DNA of 64,000 nucleotides from Flavobacterium pokkalii (GTDB lineage Bacteria; Bacteroidota; Bacteroidia; Flavobacteriales; Flavobacteriaceae). Under the pieces are notes generated by a model. The model worked only from the letters and a program-made list of their open reading frames with translations, was not told the origin of the DNA and made no database searches. The translations under genes and the position numbers were made by a program. Within the stretch, counting starts at the first letter, position 1. Each line of letters begins with the position of its first letter. The stretch lies in the NCBI RefSeq assembly GCF_014596575.1, contig NZ_NASZ01000018.1:24730-88729 (forward strand). The letters are read 5' to 3'. Below, one piece after another: positions 28,810 to 37,793 of the stretch.

Positions 28810-28817
28810 CAAATATA
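28810..28817 (-). promoter_or_regulatory. -7 element for the ECF sigma gene
   Basis: On the minus strand TATATTTG matches TAnnTTTG, 33 bases upstream of the sigma start codon. This would be a housekeeping-type promoter giving basal sigma and anti-sigma expression. Confidence 0.45.
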
Positions 28818-29011
28818 TAAATATAACCCATTTTGACTAACTAACTACTATATTATTATTAAAGCAAGCTCTAACAGCTTCATTTTTCACCCTTTATATA
28901 TTAACTTACTTTTTAAAAACTCAAAACAGCTACATCAAAAGTAGATTGAGCTACATTTAATATATTTTAAGATATGAACTTTGCGGTATAACTAAAATAA
29001 AAGAATTAATT

Positions 29012-29611
29012 ATGAAAGTGCTGCAAATTAAAACAAGTCTTAACGGAGACAATTCAATGAGTAATAAATTATCAAATGCAATTGTTGATGAGATAAAAAA
29101 GAAACACTCCTCAGTGCAATTAACCGAAAGAAATCTGGCAAAAAAAAACTTACCTCATTTTTCACTCCAACATTTTGAAGCATTCTCAAATAACCCTGAA
29201 ATGGATGTTCAAGAAAAAGAAAAGATAATTAAAATTTCTGATGAGCTTATAAATGAAATTGAACAGGCAGAAATTATTGTAATTGGAGTACCTGTATATA
29301 ATTTAACAATCCCATCTACTTTAAAGTCTTGGATTGACTTTATAACTAGAGCTCAAAAAACATTTAGATACACTACTGAAGGACCAATTGGTTTAATTAC
29401 AGATAAAAAAGTTTATATAGCTATCTCTTCTGGTGGAATTTATTCAGATGGATCAAGAAAATCACAGGATTTTACAGAACCTTATTTGAGAACTATATTA
29501 GGTTTTTTAGGAATTAATGATATTACAACCATAAGAGTTGAAGGTTTGTCCATACCTGATATCAATGATACTGCATTTAGTAAAGCCTTACAAAGAATAG
29601 AAATAGATTGA
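29012..29611 (+). CDS. FMN-dependent NADH-azoreductase/quinone reductase, flavodoxin fold
   Basis: 199 aa, normal AzoR length. The start MKVLQIKTSLNGDNSMSNKLSN is the FMN phosphate-binding beginning; IIVIGVPVYNLTIPSTLKSWIDFITRAQKTF and the SSGGIYSDG loop are the AzoR signatures. The family reduces quinones and azo or nitro compounds by two electrons at a time. It is divergent from the pectin locus and is followed by an oxidoreductase and an AraC regulator in the same direction, which suggests a small redox-stress or xenobiotic group. It is not part of the pectin pathway. Confidence 0.9.
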   Translation: MKVLQIKTSLNGDNSMSNKLSNAIVDEIKKKHSSVQLTERNLAKKNLPHFSLQHFEAFSNNPEMDVQEKEKIIKISDELINEIEQAEIIVIGVPVYNLTIPSTLKSWIDFITRAQKTFRYTTEGPIGLITDKKVYIAISSGGIYSDGSRKSQDFTEPYLRTILGFLGINDITTIRVEGLSIPDINDTAFSKALQRIEID

Positions 29612-29672
29612 GAAATATAATGTAAATAACCGATTAGACAATCAATATTTAGAAATTTAAAAAAAAAGACAA

Positions 29673-30608
29673 ATGAAAATTAAGAGAATACAGTTTAATA
29701 ACTACGGTGATGCATCAAAAATGTACCTTGGAGAATACGAATTAGCACAACTTAAACCTAACGATGTACAAGTTAGAGTAAAAGCTGCTGCAGTAAATCC
29801 TTTGGATTGGAAGCAAAGAAGAGGTGATCTAAAACTTTTTATGAATAAAAAGTTTCCAAAAGGAATTGGGAATGATTTTTCAGGAATTGTAGAAGCTATT
29901 GGTTCAAATGTACAAAATATAAAAGTTGGAGATGAAGTATTTGGTACAATGGATGTAAAACATCCTGGAGCATTTGCAGAAAAATTAATTACTAACTCAA
30001 AATATGTAACAAAAAAACCAATCAATATTTCTCATGCAGATGCTTCTTGTCTTCCAATAGCTGCTGCAGTTGCTTGGGCAGCATTATTTATAAAAGGTAA
30101 TGTTACTCAAAATTCGAGGGTACTTATTAATGGTTGCATGGGAGCAGTAGGTTCAATTGCCGTACAATTAGCCAAAGAAAAAGGAGCTTGGATTGCTGGT
30201 ACCTGCTCAAAAAAGGATATAGAGGAAGCAAGAAAAAATGGAGTGAATGAAGTATATGAATTCACGGAGAATAATTATTGGAAAAAAACTCAACCTTTTG
30301 ATGTTGTTTTTGATACTGCTGGACTAATGCAACAAAGAATAGGTTTTTCTATGCTTAAATCTAATGGTAAATTTATTGATATTAATCCTACTCCAATGTC
30401 TATGTTAAAGGGTTTATTCATAGCTAAATACAAGTTTACTTTTGCTACAGCAGCTATGAAACATCTTTCTGATTTTGCTAACCTAGCAGAAAAGGGAATA
30501 CTAAAAGCTAAAATTGGAAAAGAAACAAATATTTCAAAAGCTATAGAAATACTGACAGAAATTGAAAATGGAAACGGTGCTAAAGGAAGAACCGTAATAA
30601 TTTTTTAA
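29673..30608 (+). CDS. Zinc-independent NADP-dependent quinone oxidoreductase (MDR family)
   Basis: 311 aa. A GroES-like domain (about 1-125) with VRVKAAAVNPLDWKQRRGD and GNDFSGIVEAIG, then a Rossmann domain with GCMGAVGSIAVQLAKEKGAWIAGT, match the QOR branch of the medium-chain dehydrogenases. The zinc-binding cysteines are absent, as expected. It reduces quinones or enones with NADPH. It lies 61 bases after the azoreductase and 8 bases before the AraC gene, so the three are probably one operon. Confidence 0.9.
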   Translation: MKIKRIQFNNYGDASKMYLGEYELAQLKPNDVQVRVKAAAVNPLDWKQRRGDLKLFMNKKFPKGIGNDFSGIVEAIGSNVQNIKVGDEVFGTMDVKHPGAFAEKLITNSKYVTKKPINISHADASCLPIAAAVAWAALFIKGNVTQNSRVLINGCMGAVGSIAVQLAKEKGAWIAGTCSKKDIEEARKNGVNEVYEFTENNYWKKTQPFDVVFDTAGLMQQRIGFSMLKSNGKFIDINPTPMSMLKGLFIAKYKFTFATAAMKHLSDFANLAEKGILKAKIGKETNISKAIEILTEIENGNGAKGRTVIIF

Positions 30609-30616
30609 ATTTGTAT

Positions 30617-31531
30617 ATGAATAACTCAAAAATACATTATATCAAGACCATAACTGAATTACATCGCTTTTGTAATTTAGAAAAGCCTAAGCATCCTCTT
30701 GTTAGTGTAATTGATTATTCAAAAATTAACACACCCAAAGATGCTGGTTCTATTGTTTTTGATTGTTATTCAATAGCAATTAAAAAAGGAGTTAATTTTA
30801 ACTTCAAATACGGTCAACAAACTTATGACTTTGATGAAGGGGTAATGATTTTTACCGCTCCAAATCAAGTGATAAAAATTGAAAATAAGGCTACTGATGA
30901 AGATAATCGGGAAGGTTGGATTTTATATTTTCACCCTGATTTTCTATGGAATACCCCATTAGCAAAAACAATAAAACAATACGAATATTTTAACTATTCA
31001 GCAAATGAAGCCTTATTTCTTTCAGAAAAAGAAGAAACAATAATTAATACAATTATTAAGAATATTGATGAAGAGTATCGTAATAATATTGATAAGTTTA
31101 GTCAAGGAATTATCATTGCACATATTGAAACATTGCTCAATTATTCTGAAAGATTTTATCAACGTCAATTTATTACAAGAAAAATCACAAATCACAAAAT
31201 TCTTGATCGTCTAGAAGAAATTCTTACGAATTACTTTAATAGTGATAATATATTGAAAAATGGTCTACCTACTGTTCAATATCTTGCGGATTGCTTAAAT
31301 ATTTCTCAAAGTTATTTGACCAGTTTACTAAAAAATCTCACGGGGAAAAGCACCCAAAATCACATTCAAGATAAAGTAATTGAAAAAGCAAAAGAAAAAC
31401 TATCAACTACAAGCTTATCTGTTAGCGAAATTGCTTTTGAATTAGGGTTTGAACATCCACAATCATTTAGTAAATTTTTTAAAACCAAGACTTTGATTTC
31501 TCCTTTAGAATTCAGACAATCTTTTAATTAA
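30617..31531 (+). CDS. AraC-family transcriptional regulator
   Basis: 304 aa from the ATG at 30617; a TTG two codons earlier is in frame but less likely. An N-terminal cupin-like ligand domain (about 40-160) is followed by two helix-turn-helix units at the C-terminus: LADCLNISQSYLTSLLKNLTGKS and SVSEIAFELGFEHPQSFSKFFKTKT. It directly follows the two flavin/quinone reductases and probably regulates them (inference). This cupin plus AraC arrangement is very common beside oxidoreductases in Flavobacteria. Confidence 0.9.
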   Translation: MNNSKIHYIKTITELHRFCNLEKPKHPLVSVIDYSKINTPKDAGSIVFDCYSIAIKKGVNFNFKYGQQTYDFDEGVMIFTAPNQVIKIENKATDEDNREGWILYFHPDFLWNTPLAKTIKQYEYFNYSANEALFLSEKEETIINTIIKNIDEEYRNNIDKFSQGIIIAHIETLLNYSERFYQRQFITRKITNHKILDRLEEILTNYFNSDNILKNGLPTVQYLADCLNISQSYLTSLLKNLTGKSTQNHIQDKVIEKAKEKLSTTSLSVSEIAFELGFEHPQSFSKFFKTKTLISPLEFRQSFN

Positions 31532-31616
31532 TTTTTTACATGTTACTTAATAAAACTGGATTAAAACAGTTTATAATTTCACTTCACACCAATAATTAAG
31601 TACTCCTTCAATTCTT

Positions 31617-31683
31617 TTTGGTATAAAAAAAAGAGCATTTGGTATAAATAATAAATATCAAAATTAATTTGGCTGTAGTTTAG
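31617..31683 (+). promoter_or_regulatory. LytTR-type direct repeat and -7 element upstream of the metallo-hydrolase operon
   Basis: TTTGGTATA occurs at 31617-31625 and 31638-31646 (start-to-start 21 bp). TAGTTTAG, one change from TAnnTTTG, follows at 31676-31683. The same three elements with the same spacings precede the TonB receptor at 37794. A 21-bp direct repeat fits a LytTR dimer binding one face of DNA. Confidence 0.7.
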
Positions 31684-31706
31684 TCAAAAATTTATTCCTG
31701 AAATAA

Positions 31707-32759
31707 ATGAAAACAGTATTAAAAAAAATGTTTAAACGCATTATTATCTGCATAATTATAGGATTTATGACTTTCACAGCTTTGGATTGCACCTCACAAA
31801 AAAAACTTAAAATTTCTGATCACTGCGATGGAAAAAAATTTTTCAATACCACTCTTGAAAAACAATTCTCACCTAGTTTAAATGACATATTTAGAATGAT
31901 GAAGGAAGGAAGACCTAAATGGCCAGATGATGTTACCACTCTGGGAACTCCAGTATTAAATAAAAAACTAAATAAAAATGATTTTTCTATAACATTTGTG
32001 AATCATGCCACTTTTCTAATTCAAACATCTGAACTGAATATATTAACTGACCCTGTATGGTCGAATCGCGTAAGTCCATTAAGCTGGTTTGGTCCTAAAA
32101 GAATTAGAAAACCTGGTATCGAAATTAATGAACTTCCCAGAATAGACATTATACTAATAAGCCATAATCACTATGACCACATGGATTTAGAAACACTAAA
32201 AAAACTCAACTCAAAATTTTCTCCATTGGTGATAGTCCCTATTGGAGACAGACCTTTAATAGAATCAATTGGAATAAGTAATGTTAAAGAATTAGATTGG
32301 TGGGAAAGTCTTAAAATCAACCAAAATGCAAAAGTTACTTTCACCCCCTCTCAACATTCATCAGCAAGAGGTCTGTTTGATAAAGATGAAAGTTTATGGG
32401 GAAGCTTTTTTATACAATTTGATAATCGAGGTATCTATTTTGGGGGTGATAGCGGCTATTCAACTCATTTTAAAGAGATAAAAAAACGCATTTGTCCACC
32501 TGATGTTGCAATTCTTGGTATAGGAGCTTATGCTCCAAGCTATTTCATGGAAAAGGTACATATGAATCCAGATGAAGCTGTATCCGCCCATAAAGATCTG
32601 AATGCTGGATTAAGCATAGCAATGCACCACGGAACTTTTCAGCTTGCGTCTGAAGGTTATGAACAACCTTTGACAGACTTAAAAAAAGCACTTTTAAGAG
32701 AAAACATTTCAAATGATATATTTATCAGTCTATTGGAAGGTCAAACAAAATTTTTCTAA
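31707..32759 (+). CDS. MBL-fold metallo-hydrolase, NAPE-PLD/UlaG-like lipoprotein
   Basis: 350 aa. A membrane-spanning N-terminus with a lipobox-like ALDC at about residues 25-28 suggests an exported lipoprotein. The zinc motif SHNHYDHMD (residues 152-160) matches HxHxDH, and further metal ligands lie in FGGDSGYS and the AMHHGTF segment. The overall pattern with FVNHATFLIQ and LTDPVWSNRVSP is that of the N-acylphosphatidylethanolamine phospholipase D-like group, but substrate cannot be read off. It heads an operon with SDR, siderophore-interacting and alpha/beta hydrolase genes. Confidence 0.87.
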   Translation: MKTVLKKMFKRIIICIIIGFMTFTALDCTSQKKLKISDHCDGKKFFNTTLEKQFSPSLNDIFRMMKEGRPKWPDDVTTLGTPVLNKKLNKNDFSITFVNHATFLIQTSELNILTDPVWSNRVSPLSWFGPKRIRKPGIEINELPRIDIILISHNHYDHMDLETLKKLNSKFSPLVIVPIGDRPLIESIGISNVKELDWWESLKINQNAKVTFTPSQHSSARGLFDKDESLWGSFFIQFDNRGIYFGGDSGYSTHFKEIKKRICPPDVAILGIGAYAPSYFMEKVHMNPDEAVSAHKDLNAGLSIAMHHGTFQLASEGYEQPLTDLKKALLRENISNDIFISLLEGQTKFF

Positions 32760-32811
32760 ATACAATAAGTAACACGTTGTTATAAACAATTAACAATTAT
32801 TTCATACCTAT

Positions 32812-33723
32812 ATGAACAAAAATATCAATAACATTGTTATGACTGGAGTCTCTTCAGGGATTGGCTTACACGCTATAAATAAAATTACCAAACAGCTTAA
32901 TACAAAAATAATAGTAGGTGCAAGAGACTGTAGAAAAAAAATGCCCGAAAATGTCCAGATAATACCGCTGGATCTGGCCTCATTGTCAAGTGTGAGAACC
33001 TTCGCTGAACAGCTAATCAAAGAATTAAATGGAGGAATAGATTTATTAGTTCTCAATGCCGGCATGCAAAATGTAGCCAGTAACGAGAAAAGCGAAGATG
33101 GATATGAGTTGACTTTTGCCGTTAATCATCTTGCTCATTATTTATTAATTCAGCTATTACTACCCCACATGTCTACCGAAAGTCGTATTATTATAACTAC
33201 CAGCGACACCCATGATCCGGCAGTAACTCCTATTGCCCCTAAAATTCTTGATGTACAAGAACTGACGTACCCATCAAAGTCTGGATTTGGTTCTGGAATA
33301 CGTGCCTATGCGTCATCAAAACTTTGCAATATATTAACGGCTTTCTCATTGTCTAAATTGGAACAAATAAAAACAAAGCACATCAGAATTATTGCTTTCA
33401 ATCCAGGTTTTACCGTTGGAACATCACTTGGAAGAAATGCTTCTTTTACAAGTAAAATGATAATGTATGCCCTTATTCATACTGTTTTCCGCATAATCAG
33501 TCTGTTTAAACCTGAATATGTAATGAGTACACCTGAAAAATCAGGTGGTGTATTGGCAGATATCTGCCTTGAAACTCTGAGGATTCCTGCAGATAAAATC
33601 TACATCAGTCTGGTAAAAGGTAAACCCTCTTATCCTGAACCCTCTGAACTGGCAAAAGATGCCCAGGCACAAATTGAATTATGGGAAAAAAGCCATACGC
33701 TGGTTCAACTAAATACATTTTAA
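32812..33723 (+). CDS. Short-chain dehydrogenase/reductase (SDR)
   Basis: 303 aa. The nucleotide-binding motif is TGVSSGIG near the N-terminus, NAG lies in VLNAGMQN, and the catalytic pair is Y-A-S-S-K in RAYASSKLCN. The size and the SAMS-like insertion before the C-terminus resemble the protochlorophyllide-reductase/retinol-dehydrogenase-like SDR branch, though this is not a photosynthetic organism, so the role is probably lipid or secondary-metabolite oxidation. It lies 52 bases after the metallo-hydrolase and 4 bases before the next gene. Confidence 0.9.
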   Translation: MNKNINNIVMTGVSSGIGLHAINKITKQLNTKIIVGARDCRKKMPENVQIIPLDLASLSSVRTFAEQLIKELNGGIDLLVLNAGMQNVASNEKSEDGYELTFAVNHLAHYLLIQLLLPHMSTESRIIITTSDTHDPAVTPIAPKILDVQELTYPSKSGFGSGIRAYASSKLCNILTAFSLSKLEQIKTKHIRIIAFNPGFTVGTSLGRNASFTSKMIMYALIHTVFRIISLFKPEYVMSTPEKSGGVLADICLETLRIPADKIYISLVKGKPSYPEPSELAKDAQAQIELWEKSHTLVQLNTF

Positions 33724-33727
33724 AAAT

Positions 33728-34453
33728 ATGAATTTATTAACAGCCACCTTAAAGCAGATTCTCAATGAAGCAATTATAGAAAAAAAATGGAAAATCTCCG
33801 ACCTGGCCTATGCCATCCGTTTGAAAAGTAAAAGTATTCAGGATATAGATTTTATTGCAGGGTATTTTATCAGAATCTGCATAGGATTATCCGAGGATTC
33901 TCTTTCTGGCAGAGATTTCGTAAGAAGTTATTCTATTTGGAATATTGACAAATCAAGCGGTACAATGGATATTGCTATTGCAACTAAAAGCCAGGGTGCA
34001 GGTGCAAATTGGGTGTTAAATCAAAAAGTAGGTAACAAAGTTTACTTCAAATTAAAAAAAGGAAATTTCATATTAGACTGTGAATATGACAATTACCTTA
34101 TGATTGGTGATTTATCTGCTTTATCACATTTATATATAATTAAAAGAAATCTTTCTGAAGATAAACAGATAGAAAGTCTTATATATAGTCAAAATGTCAA
34201 CGAATTATACAATGACATTGACAACTCAAATCCTTTTAATTTTCACGAACTTCCAGAGAATCCAACAGACCAGCTTATTTGCAAAATCAAAGAAATCGTT
34301 CCTAAGATGACAGGAAAAAAAATGGTTTATATAGCTGGAGACAGTCGTGTATGCAGTACTTTAAATAAATACTTTAAAAATGAATTAAACTGGGAAACTA
34401 AACTAATTAAAATTAAACCTTTCTGGAATCCCGAAAAAAAGGGTTTGGAATAA
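33728..34453 (+). CDS. Siderophore-interacting protein (SIP)-like flavin reductase
   Basis: 241 aa. The N-terminal half has an RxYS-type FAD-binding segment, FVRSYSIWNID, and a GAGANWVLNQKVGNKV stretch like the GPASRWA...GD pattern of SIP proteins. The NAD-binding half has DNYLMIGDLSALSHLYII and VYIAGDSRVCSTLNKYFKNEL, ending in a W-x-P segment. SIPs reduce ferric siderophores in the cytoplasm. Sequence similarity is weak in the first 50 residues, so the assignment is moderate. A TonB receptor sharing the same promoter design lies 4 kb downstream, which fits iron or chelate uptake. Confidence 0.72.
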   Translation: MNLLTATLKQILNEAIIEKKWKISDLAYAIRLKSKSIQDIDFIAGYFIRICIGLSEDSLSGRDFVRSYSIWNIDKSSGTMDIAIATKSQGAGANWVLNQKVGNKVYFKLKKGNFILDCEYDNYLMIGDLSALSHLYIIKRNLSEDKQIESLIYSQNVNELYNDIDNSNPFNFHELPENPTDQLICKIKEIVPKMTGKKMVYIAGDSRVCSTLNKYFKNELNWETKLIKIKPFWNPEKKGLE

Positions 34454-34472
34454 TTACTTTAATTAAAATATT

Positions 34473-35696
34473 ATGTCAGAAAATAAAAGTCCTTTAGAAC
34501 AGATGAAAAATAAAGTGGATATGAAAAAATATATCCATTCAGGAAAACACTGGTCAGAATTAAAATTTTTCGATAACATGCTTACCGATGCTCTTGTAAA
34601 GCATATTCTTGGTTTAATTCGTTATAGAATGACTGATCCGGGTGAGATAATGGAAACATTAGGGCAAATGAAAAGTTCCTCTGAGCAGGACTGGGCTACT
34701 GCATGGGGGAACACCGCAGAAAAAATTCAGACCAGAGCTGAGGAGTCTTACGCTATTAAAAAAATGGTCTCTGCTTCTTCGTCTTATTTGAGAGCTGCAA
34801 CCTATTGGAGAATCGCTCTTATGTATTTTAGCGACAAAGAAGACCAAATTGTTAAAAAGTATTCTGAAAATAGCGTATATTGCTATGACCGCTATCTGGA
34901 ATTATCAGGTTATCCCGGTCAGAAAATTCAAATCCCATACGAAGAAACCTATCTTCCAGGTTATTTTTATCGTTCTCCAACTGCGGAAGAAAAAGCCCCA
35001 ATTTTAATTATTACACCCGGCAGGGACACTTGGGGAGAAGACACAATCTGGGTATATGATGCTGCACTCCAAAGAGGAATACACTGCATTGTAATAGAAG
35101 GACCTGGTCAAGGGACAACACTTCGTCTACAAAATCTAAAATTCAGACCTGATTGGGAAACGGTAATTTCACCAGTAGTCGACTTTGCTGAAACATTGCC
35201 CGGAATTGATATGGAACGTATTGCTCTTATGGGAATCAGTTTTGGCGGTTATTTAATTCCCAGAGCAGCCGCATTTGAAAAAAGAATTAAGGTTTGCATA
35301 GCAAATCCGGGAAACATTAGCTGGGGAATATCAATAAACAAAGCATTAAAACAAGTCAAAAAGCTTCCTAAATTTCTTCGTCCAACAATGATAGATAATC
35401 TGGTGAAGGACTATGCATGGAAACACGGAGTAGAAAACAATATAGATACGGTAATTTCTGAGCTGGATAAGTATAACAACAGTAATATTTTAGATAAAAT
35501 CACCTGCAAGGTTTTGGTCATGGATGCTACTTCAGAAATACTACCTGGCGAAGCAATAAAATTTTACAATGCTTTGCAATGTCCAAAAGATTATATGCTT
35601 TTCGATTCGGAAACAACAGCACAAAATCATACACAAATGGGGGGATATGGCCCTGCATCCGATACACTGTTTGACTGGATTGAGGATAACTTATAA
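34473..35696 (+). CDS. Alpha/beta hydrolase, FrsA/dipeptidyl-type esterase
   Basis: 407 aa. An N-terminal helical domain (about 1-150) precedes an alpha/beta hydrolase core. The nucleophile serine is in LMGISFGGYL, the acid probably in VLVMDATSEILPG, and the histidine in AQNHTQMGGYG, so the triad looks complete. Layout and length fit the group that contains 2,6-dihydropseudooxynicotine hydrolase and FrsA-like esterases, which cleave C-C or ester bonds in small molecules. It lies 20 bases after the SIP-like gene and ends the operon. A siderophore or xenobiotic esterase role is inference. Confidence 0.8.
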   Translation: MSENKSPLEQMKNKVDMKKYIHSGKHWSELKFFDNMLTDALVKHILGLIRYRMTDPGEIMETLGQMKSSSEQDWATAWGNTAEKIQTRAEESYAIKKMVSASSSYLRAATYWRIALMYFSDKEDQIVKKYSENSVYCYDRYLELSGYPGQKIQIPYEETYLPGYFYRSPTAEEKAPILIITPGRDTWGEDTIWVYDAALQRGIHCIVIEGPGQGTTLRLQNLKFRPDWETVISPVVDFAETLPGIDMERIALMGISFGGYLIPRAAAFEKRIKVCIANPGNISWGISINKALKQVKKLPKFLRPTMIDNLVKDYAWKHGVENNIDTVISELDKYNNSNILDKITCKVLVMDATSEILPGEAIKFYNALQCPKDYMLFDSETTAQNHTQMGGYGPASDTLFDWIEDNL

Positions 35697-35776
35697 AATC
35701 TAAAAATGACATAACAATATTTTGTATCAAAAAAATAATTAATTCTTTTTGAACCAGTTAGTAAAAATTCTAAAAA

Positions 35777-36499
35777 TTATCGGTTTAAAATCTTTTTGGA
35801 TACATATTCGTTAAAAAAGAAATCTCTATAAACAGTTCCTATAGGGATTTCATTTTTTCCAATATAAACAGTATTGTTATCAATTGATTCAATTGAGTTT
35901 ACATTTATAATATAAGATTTGCTAACTCTTACAAATAAACTTTTAGGAAGATTTTCATGAATAGTTTTGATATTCATTGCTGTAACTATTTTTTGATTCT
36001 CCTTATGTATTACCACATAATCTTTTAAACCTTCAATATATTGAATATCATTAAAATAAACTTTAAACATTCTTCGGTCTGCTTTCACAAAGAAATAATC
36101 ATCTGTAAAATCTTCTATTTGATTATTTTCTAAATCAGCACTTATTAATTTTGAATAAATAAAAACCTTATCTATAGCCTTTTGAAAACGTTCAGGCTTA
36201 ATTGGTTTTATTAGATAATCAATTGCATCTACCTCGTAACTTTCAAGGGCAAATTCTGAAAAAGCAGTTGTAAAAATTACAAAAGTACTTGCAGGTATTG
36301 CTTTAGCAAAATCAATACCGTTAATGCCTGGCATTTGAATATCCAGAAATACTAAATCAACACTATTATTTGAAATAAACTGCATAGCGTTCTCCGGACC
36401 ATTAAAAGCCCCTAGAAGTTTTAATGTATCAGTCTGTTCAATCAGCATCTGAACAGCTTCTCTTGCTAAAGGTTCGTCATCAACTATGATGCAGTTCAT
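35777..36499 (-). CDS. LytTR-family response regulator
   Basis: 240 aa. The receiver domain (about 1-120) has the phospho-acceptor Asp in DLVFLDIQMPGING, plus the conserved TTAF and KP. The C-terminal LytTR domain (about 140-238) has DYFFVKADRRMFKVYFNDIQYIEGLKDYV and FVRVSKSYIINVNSI. LytTR proteins bind 9-bp direct repeats about two turns apart; matching sites lie at 31617, 37612 and 37702. It is 2 bases from the kinase gene. Confidence 0.95.
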   Translation of the reverse strand: MNCIIVDDEPLAREAVQMLIEQTDTLKLLGAFNGPENAMQFISNNSVDLVFLDIQMPGINGIDFAKAIPASTFVIFTTAFSEFALESYEVDAIDYLIKPIKPERFQKAIDKVFIYSKLISADLENNQIEDFTDDYFFVKADRRMFKVYFNDIQYIEGLKDYVVIHKENQKIVTAMNIKTIHENLPKSLFVRVSKSYIINVNSIESIDNNTVYIGKNEIPIGTVYRDFFFNEYVSKKILNR

Positions 36500-36501
36500 A
36501 A

Positions 36502-37554
36502 TTATAATATTATTTCAAGTTCAACAGTATACGTATCTGTTTCATCTTTGATCTTCAATGTGTAAGAAGTTGCAAATAAAAGTTCCAATCTTCTCTTGAT
36601 ATTCACTAATCCTAAACCTCCTGAATTGGATTTTATTGCCTTTAATAAAGGTTTTGAATTAACACATCTGAATAACAGAATATTGTTTTGTACACTAAAA
36701 TACAAATTTACAAAAGATAATTTAGATGAATCATTATTATGTTTGACTGCATTTTCTACGAATGAAATAAATAAAAGTGGTGGAATCTGAACTCCATTTA
36801 TGTTTCCTTCTTTCGAAATTAAAAAATCGAAATTATCTCGTCTTACCTTTTCTAAATTTAAAAAATCTTCCAAAAAATGAATATCAGAAGTCAATAACAC
36901 TTTTTCTCTTGTACTGTCATACAATTGATAACGCAACAAATCACTTAATTTCATTAAAACGTCAGAAGCCCTTTCCGGATCTTTTTTAATAAGCACATTA
37001 GTATTATTAAGCATATTGAATAGAAAATGTGGGTTTATTTGATTTTTTAGCTGTTCGAGTTCAACTAAAGTTTTAGAATTTTCAAGTTCATTTATAATTT
37101 TAGTATCCAGCATCCATTGTTGAAACAATTTAATAGCTGCAGAAGCTGAAACAACTACTAGAATCACAATTGAAAAAGGCAGAACATTAATATTTCCTTT
37201 ATCTGCTTCGAGTCTTACTTCATTTGTATAAACATATTGGCTAATATAATTTATTCCGTTAGCAATAATAAGCAAACCAAAAATTGACAATCCATATCTT
37301 ATATATTGATTTTTGAGAAGAAGTTTAGGTACCAAAAAATACATATTGGTATAAATCAGCATAAGAAAAAGCAGCACGGTAATAATTCTACTGATGGTCT
37401 CCGTTGGTTCAGTATATTCGGGTGTTGTATTGAAAATTGCCAGCACAAAAAAAGCAATCATTATTAAATGCCTTTTTAACCTGTATTTACTATCGGTTAA
37501 AAATTGAATAATATGATACTCTCTTCTTTGTTTATCGTCCAAATTTTTACACAT
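36502..37554 (-). CDS. LytS-type sensor histidine kinase
   Basis: 350 aa from the ATG at 37554. An upstream in-frame TTG at 37578 lies inside the likely -7 element, so it cannot be the start. Four membrane helices (about residues 30-150) are followed by a short coiled coil, the His_kinase domain with the phospho-acceptor in QLKNQINPHFLFNMLNN, and a C-terminal ATP-binding region with FVENAVKHNN and GGLGLVNIKRRL. It forms a two-component system with the adjacent LytTR regulator. It has no periplasmic sensor domain, so the signal is probably sensed in the membrane. Confidence 0.92.
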   Translation of the reverse strand: MCKNLDDKQRREYHIIQFLTDSKYRLKRHLIMIAFFVLAIFNTTPEYTEPTETISRIITVLLFLMLIYTNMYFLVPKLLLKNQYIRYGLSIFGLLIIANGINYISQYVYTNEVRLEADKGNINVLPFSIVILVVVSASAAIKLFQQWMLDTKIINELENSKTLVELEQLKNQINPHFLFNMLNNTNVLIKKDPERASDVLMKLSDLLRYQLYDSTREKVLLTSDIHFLEDFLNLEKVRRDNFDFLISKEGNINGVQIPPLLFISFVENAVKHNNDSSKLSFVNLYFSVQNNILLFRCVNSKPLLKAIKSNSGGLGLVNIKRRLELLFATSYTLKIKDETDTYTVELEIIL

Positions 37555-37575
37555 AATATCCTTTTTATCGTTCCG

Positions 37576-37641
37576 CAAAATTAATTTCTTATTCAGTTAG
37601 AATATTTTTTTTATACAAAAGCCTTCCCTTTTTATACAAAG
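37576..37641 (-). promoter_or_regulatory. LytTR-type direct repeat and -7 element upstream of the kinase/regulator operon
   Basis: On the minus strand CTTTGTATA (37641-37633) and TTTTGTATA (37620-37612) are 21 bp apart start to start. TAATTTTG (37583-37576), a perfect -7 element, follows after 28 bases. This suggests autoregulation, with a slightly different half-site from the two GGTATA promoters. Confidence 0.6.
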
Positions 37642-37701
37642 TTATTTAAAAGAGTTTTAATCATTTTTTTTTAGTAGCCTATCAATCCTTTAACAATACA
37701 A

Positions 37702-37768
37702 TTTGGTATAAAAAATAATCCGTTTGGTATAATAACAAAAATGACAATTTCATTAAAATATAGTTTAG
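37702..37768 (+). promoter_or_regulatory. LytTR-type direct repeat and -7 element upstream of the TonB receptor
   Basis: TTTGGTATA at 37702-37710 and 37723-37731, then TAGTTTAG at 37761-37768. Spacing is identical to the promoter at 31617-31683: N12 between repeats and N29 to the -7 element. Confidence 0.7.
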
Positions 37769-37793
37769 CCGATAGAAATCAAAAAACAAAAAA

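Noticed and set aside
37555..37578. An upstream TTG start for the histidine kinase
   Set aside because: It overlaps the TAATTTTG -7 element, so it would lie before the transcript start; the ATG at 37554 is preferred.
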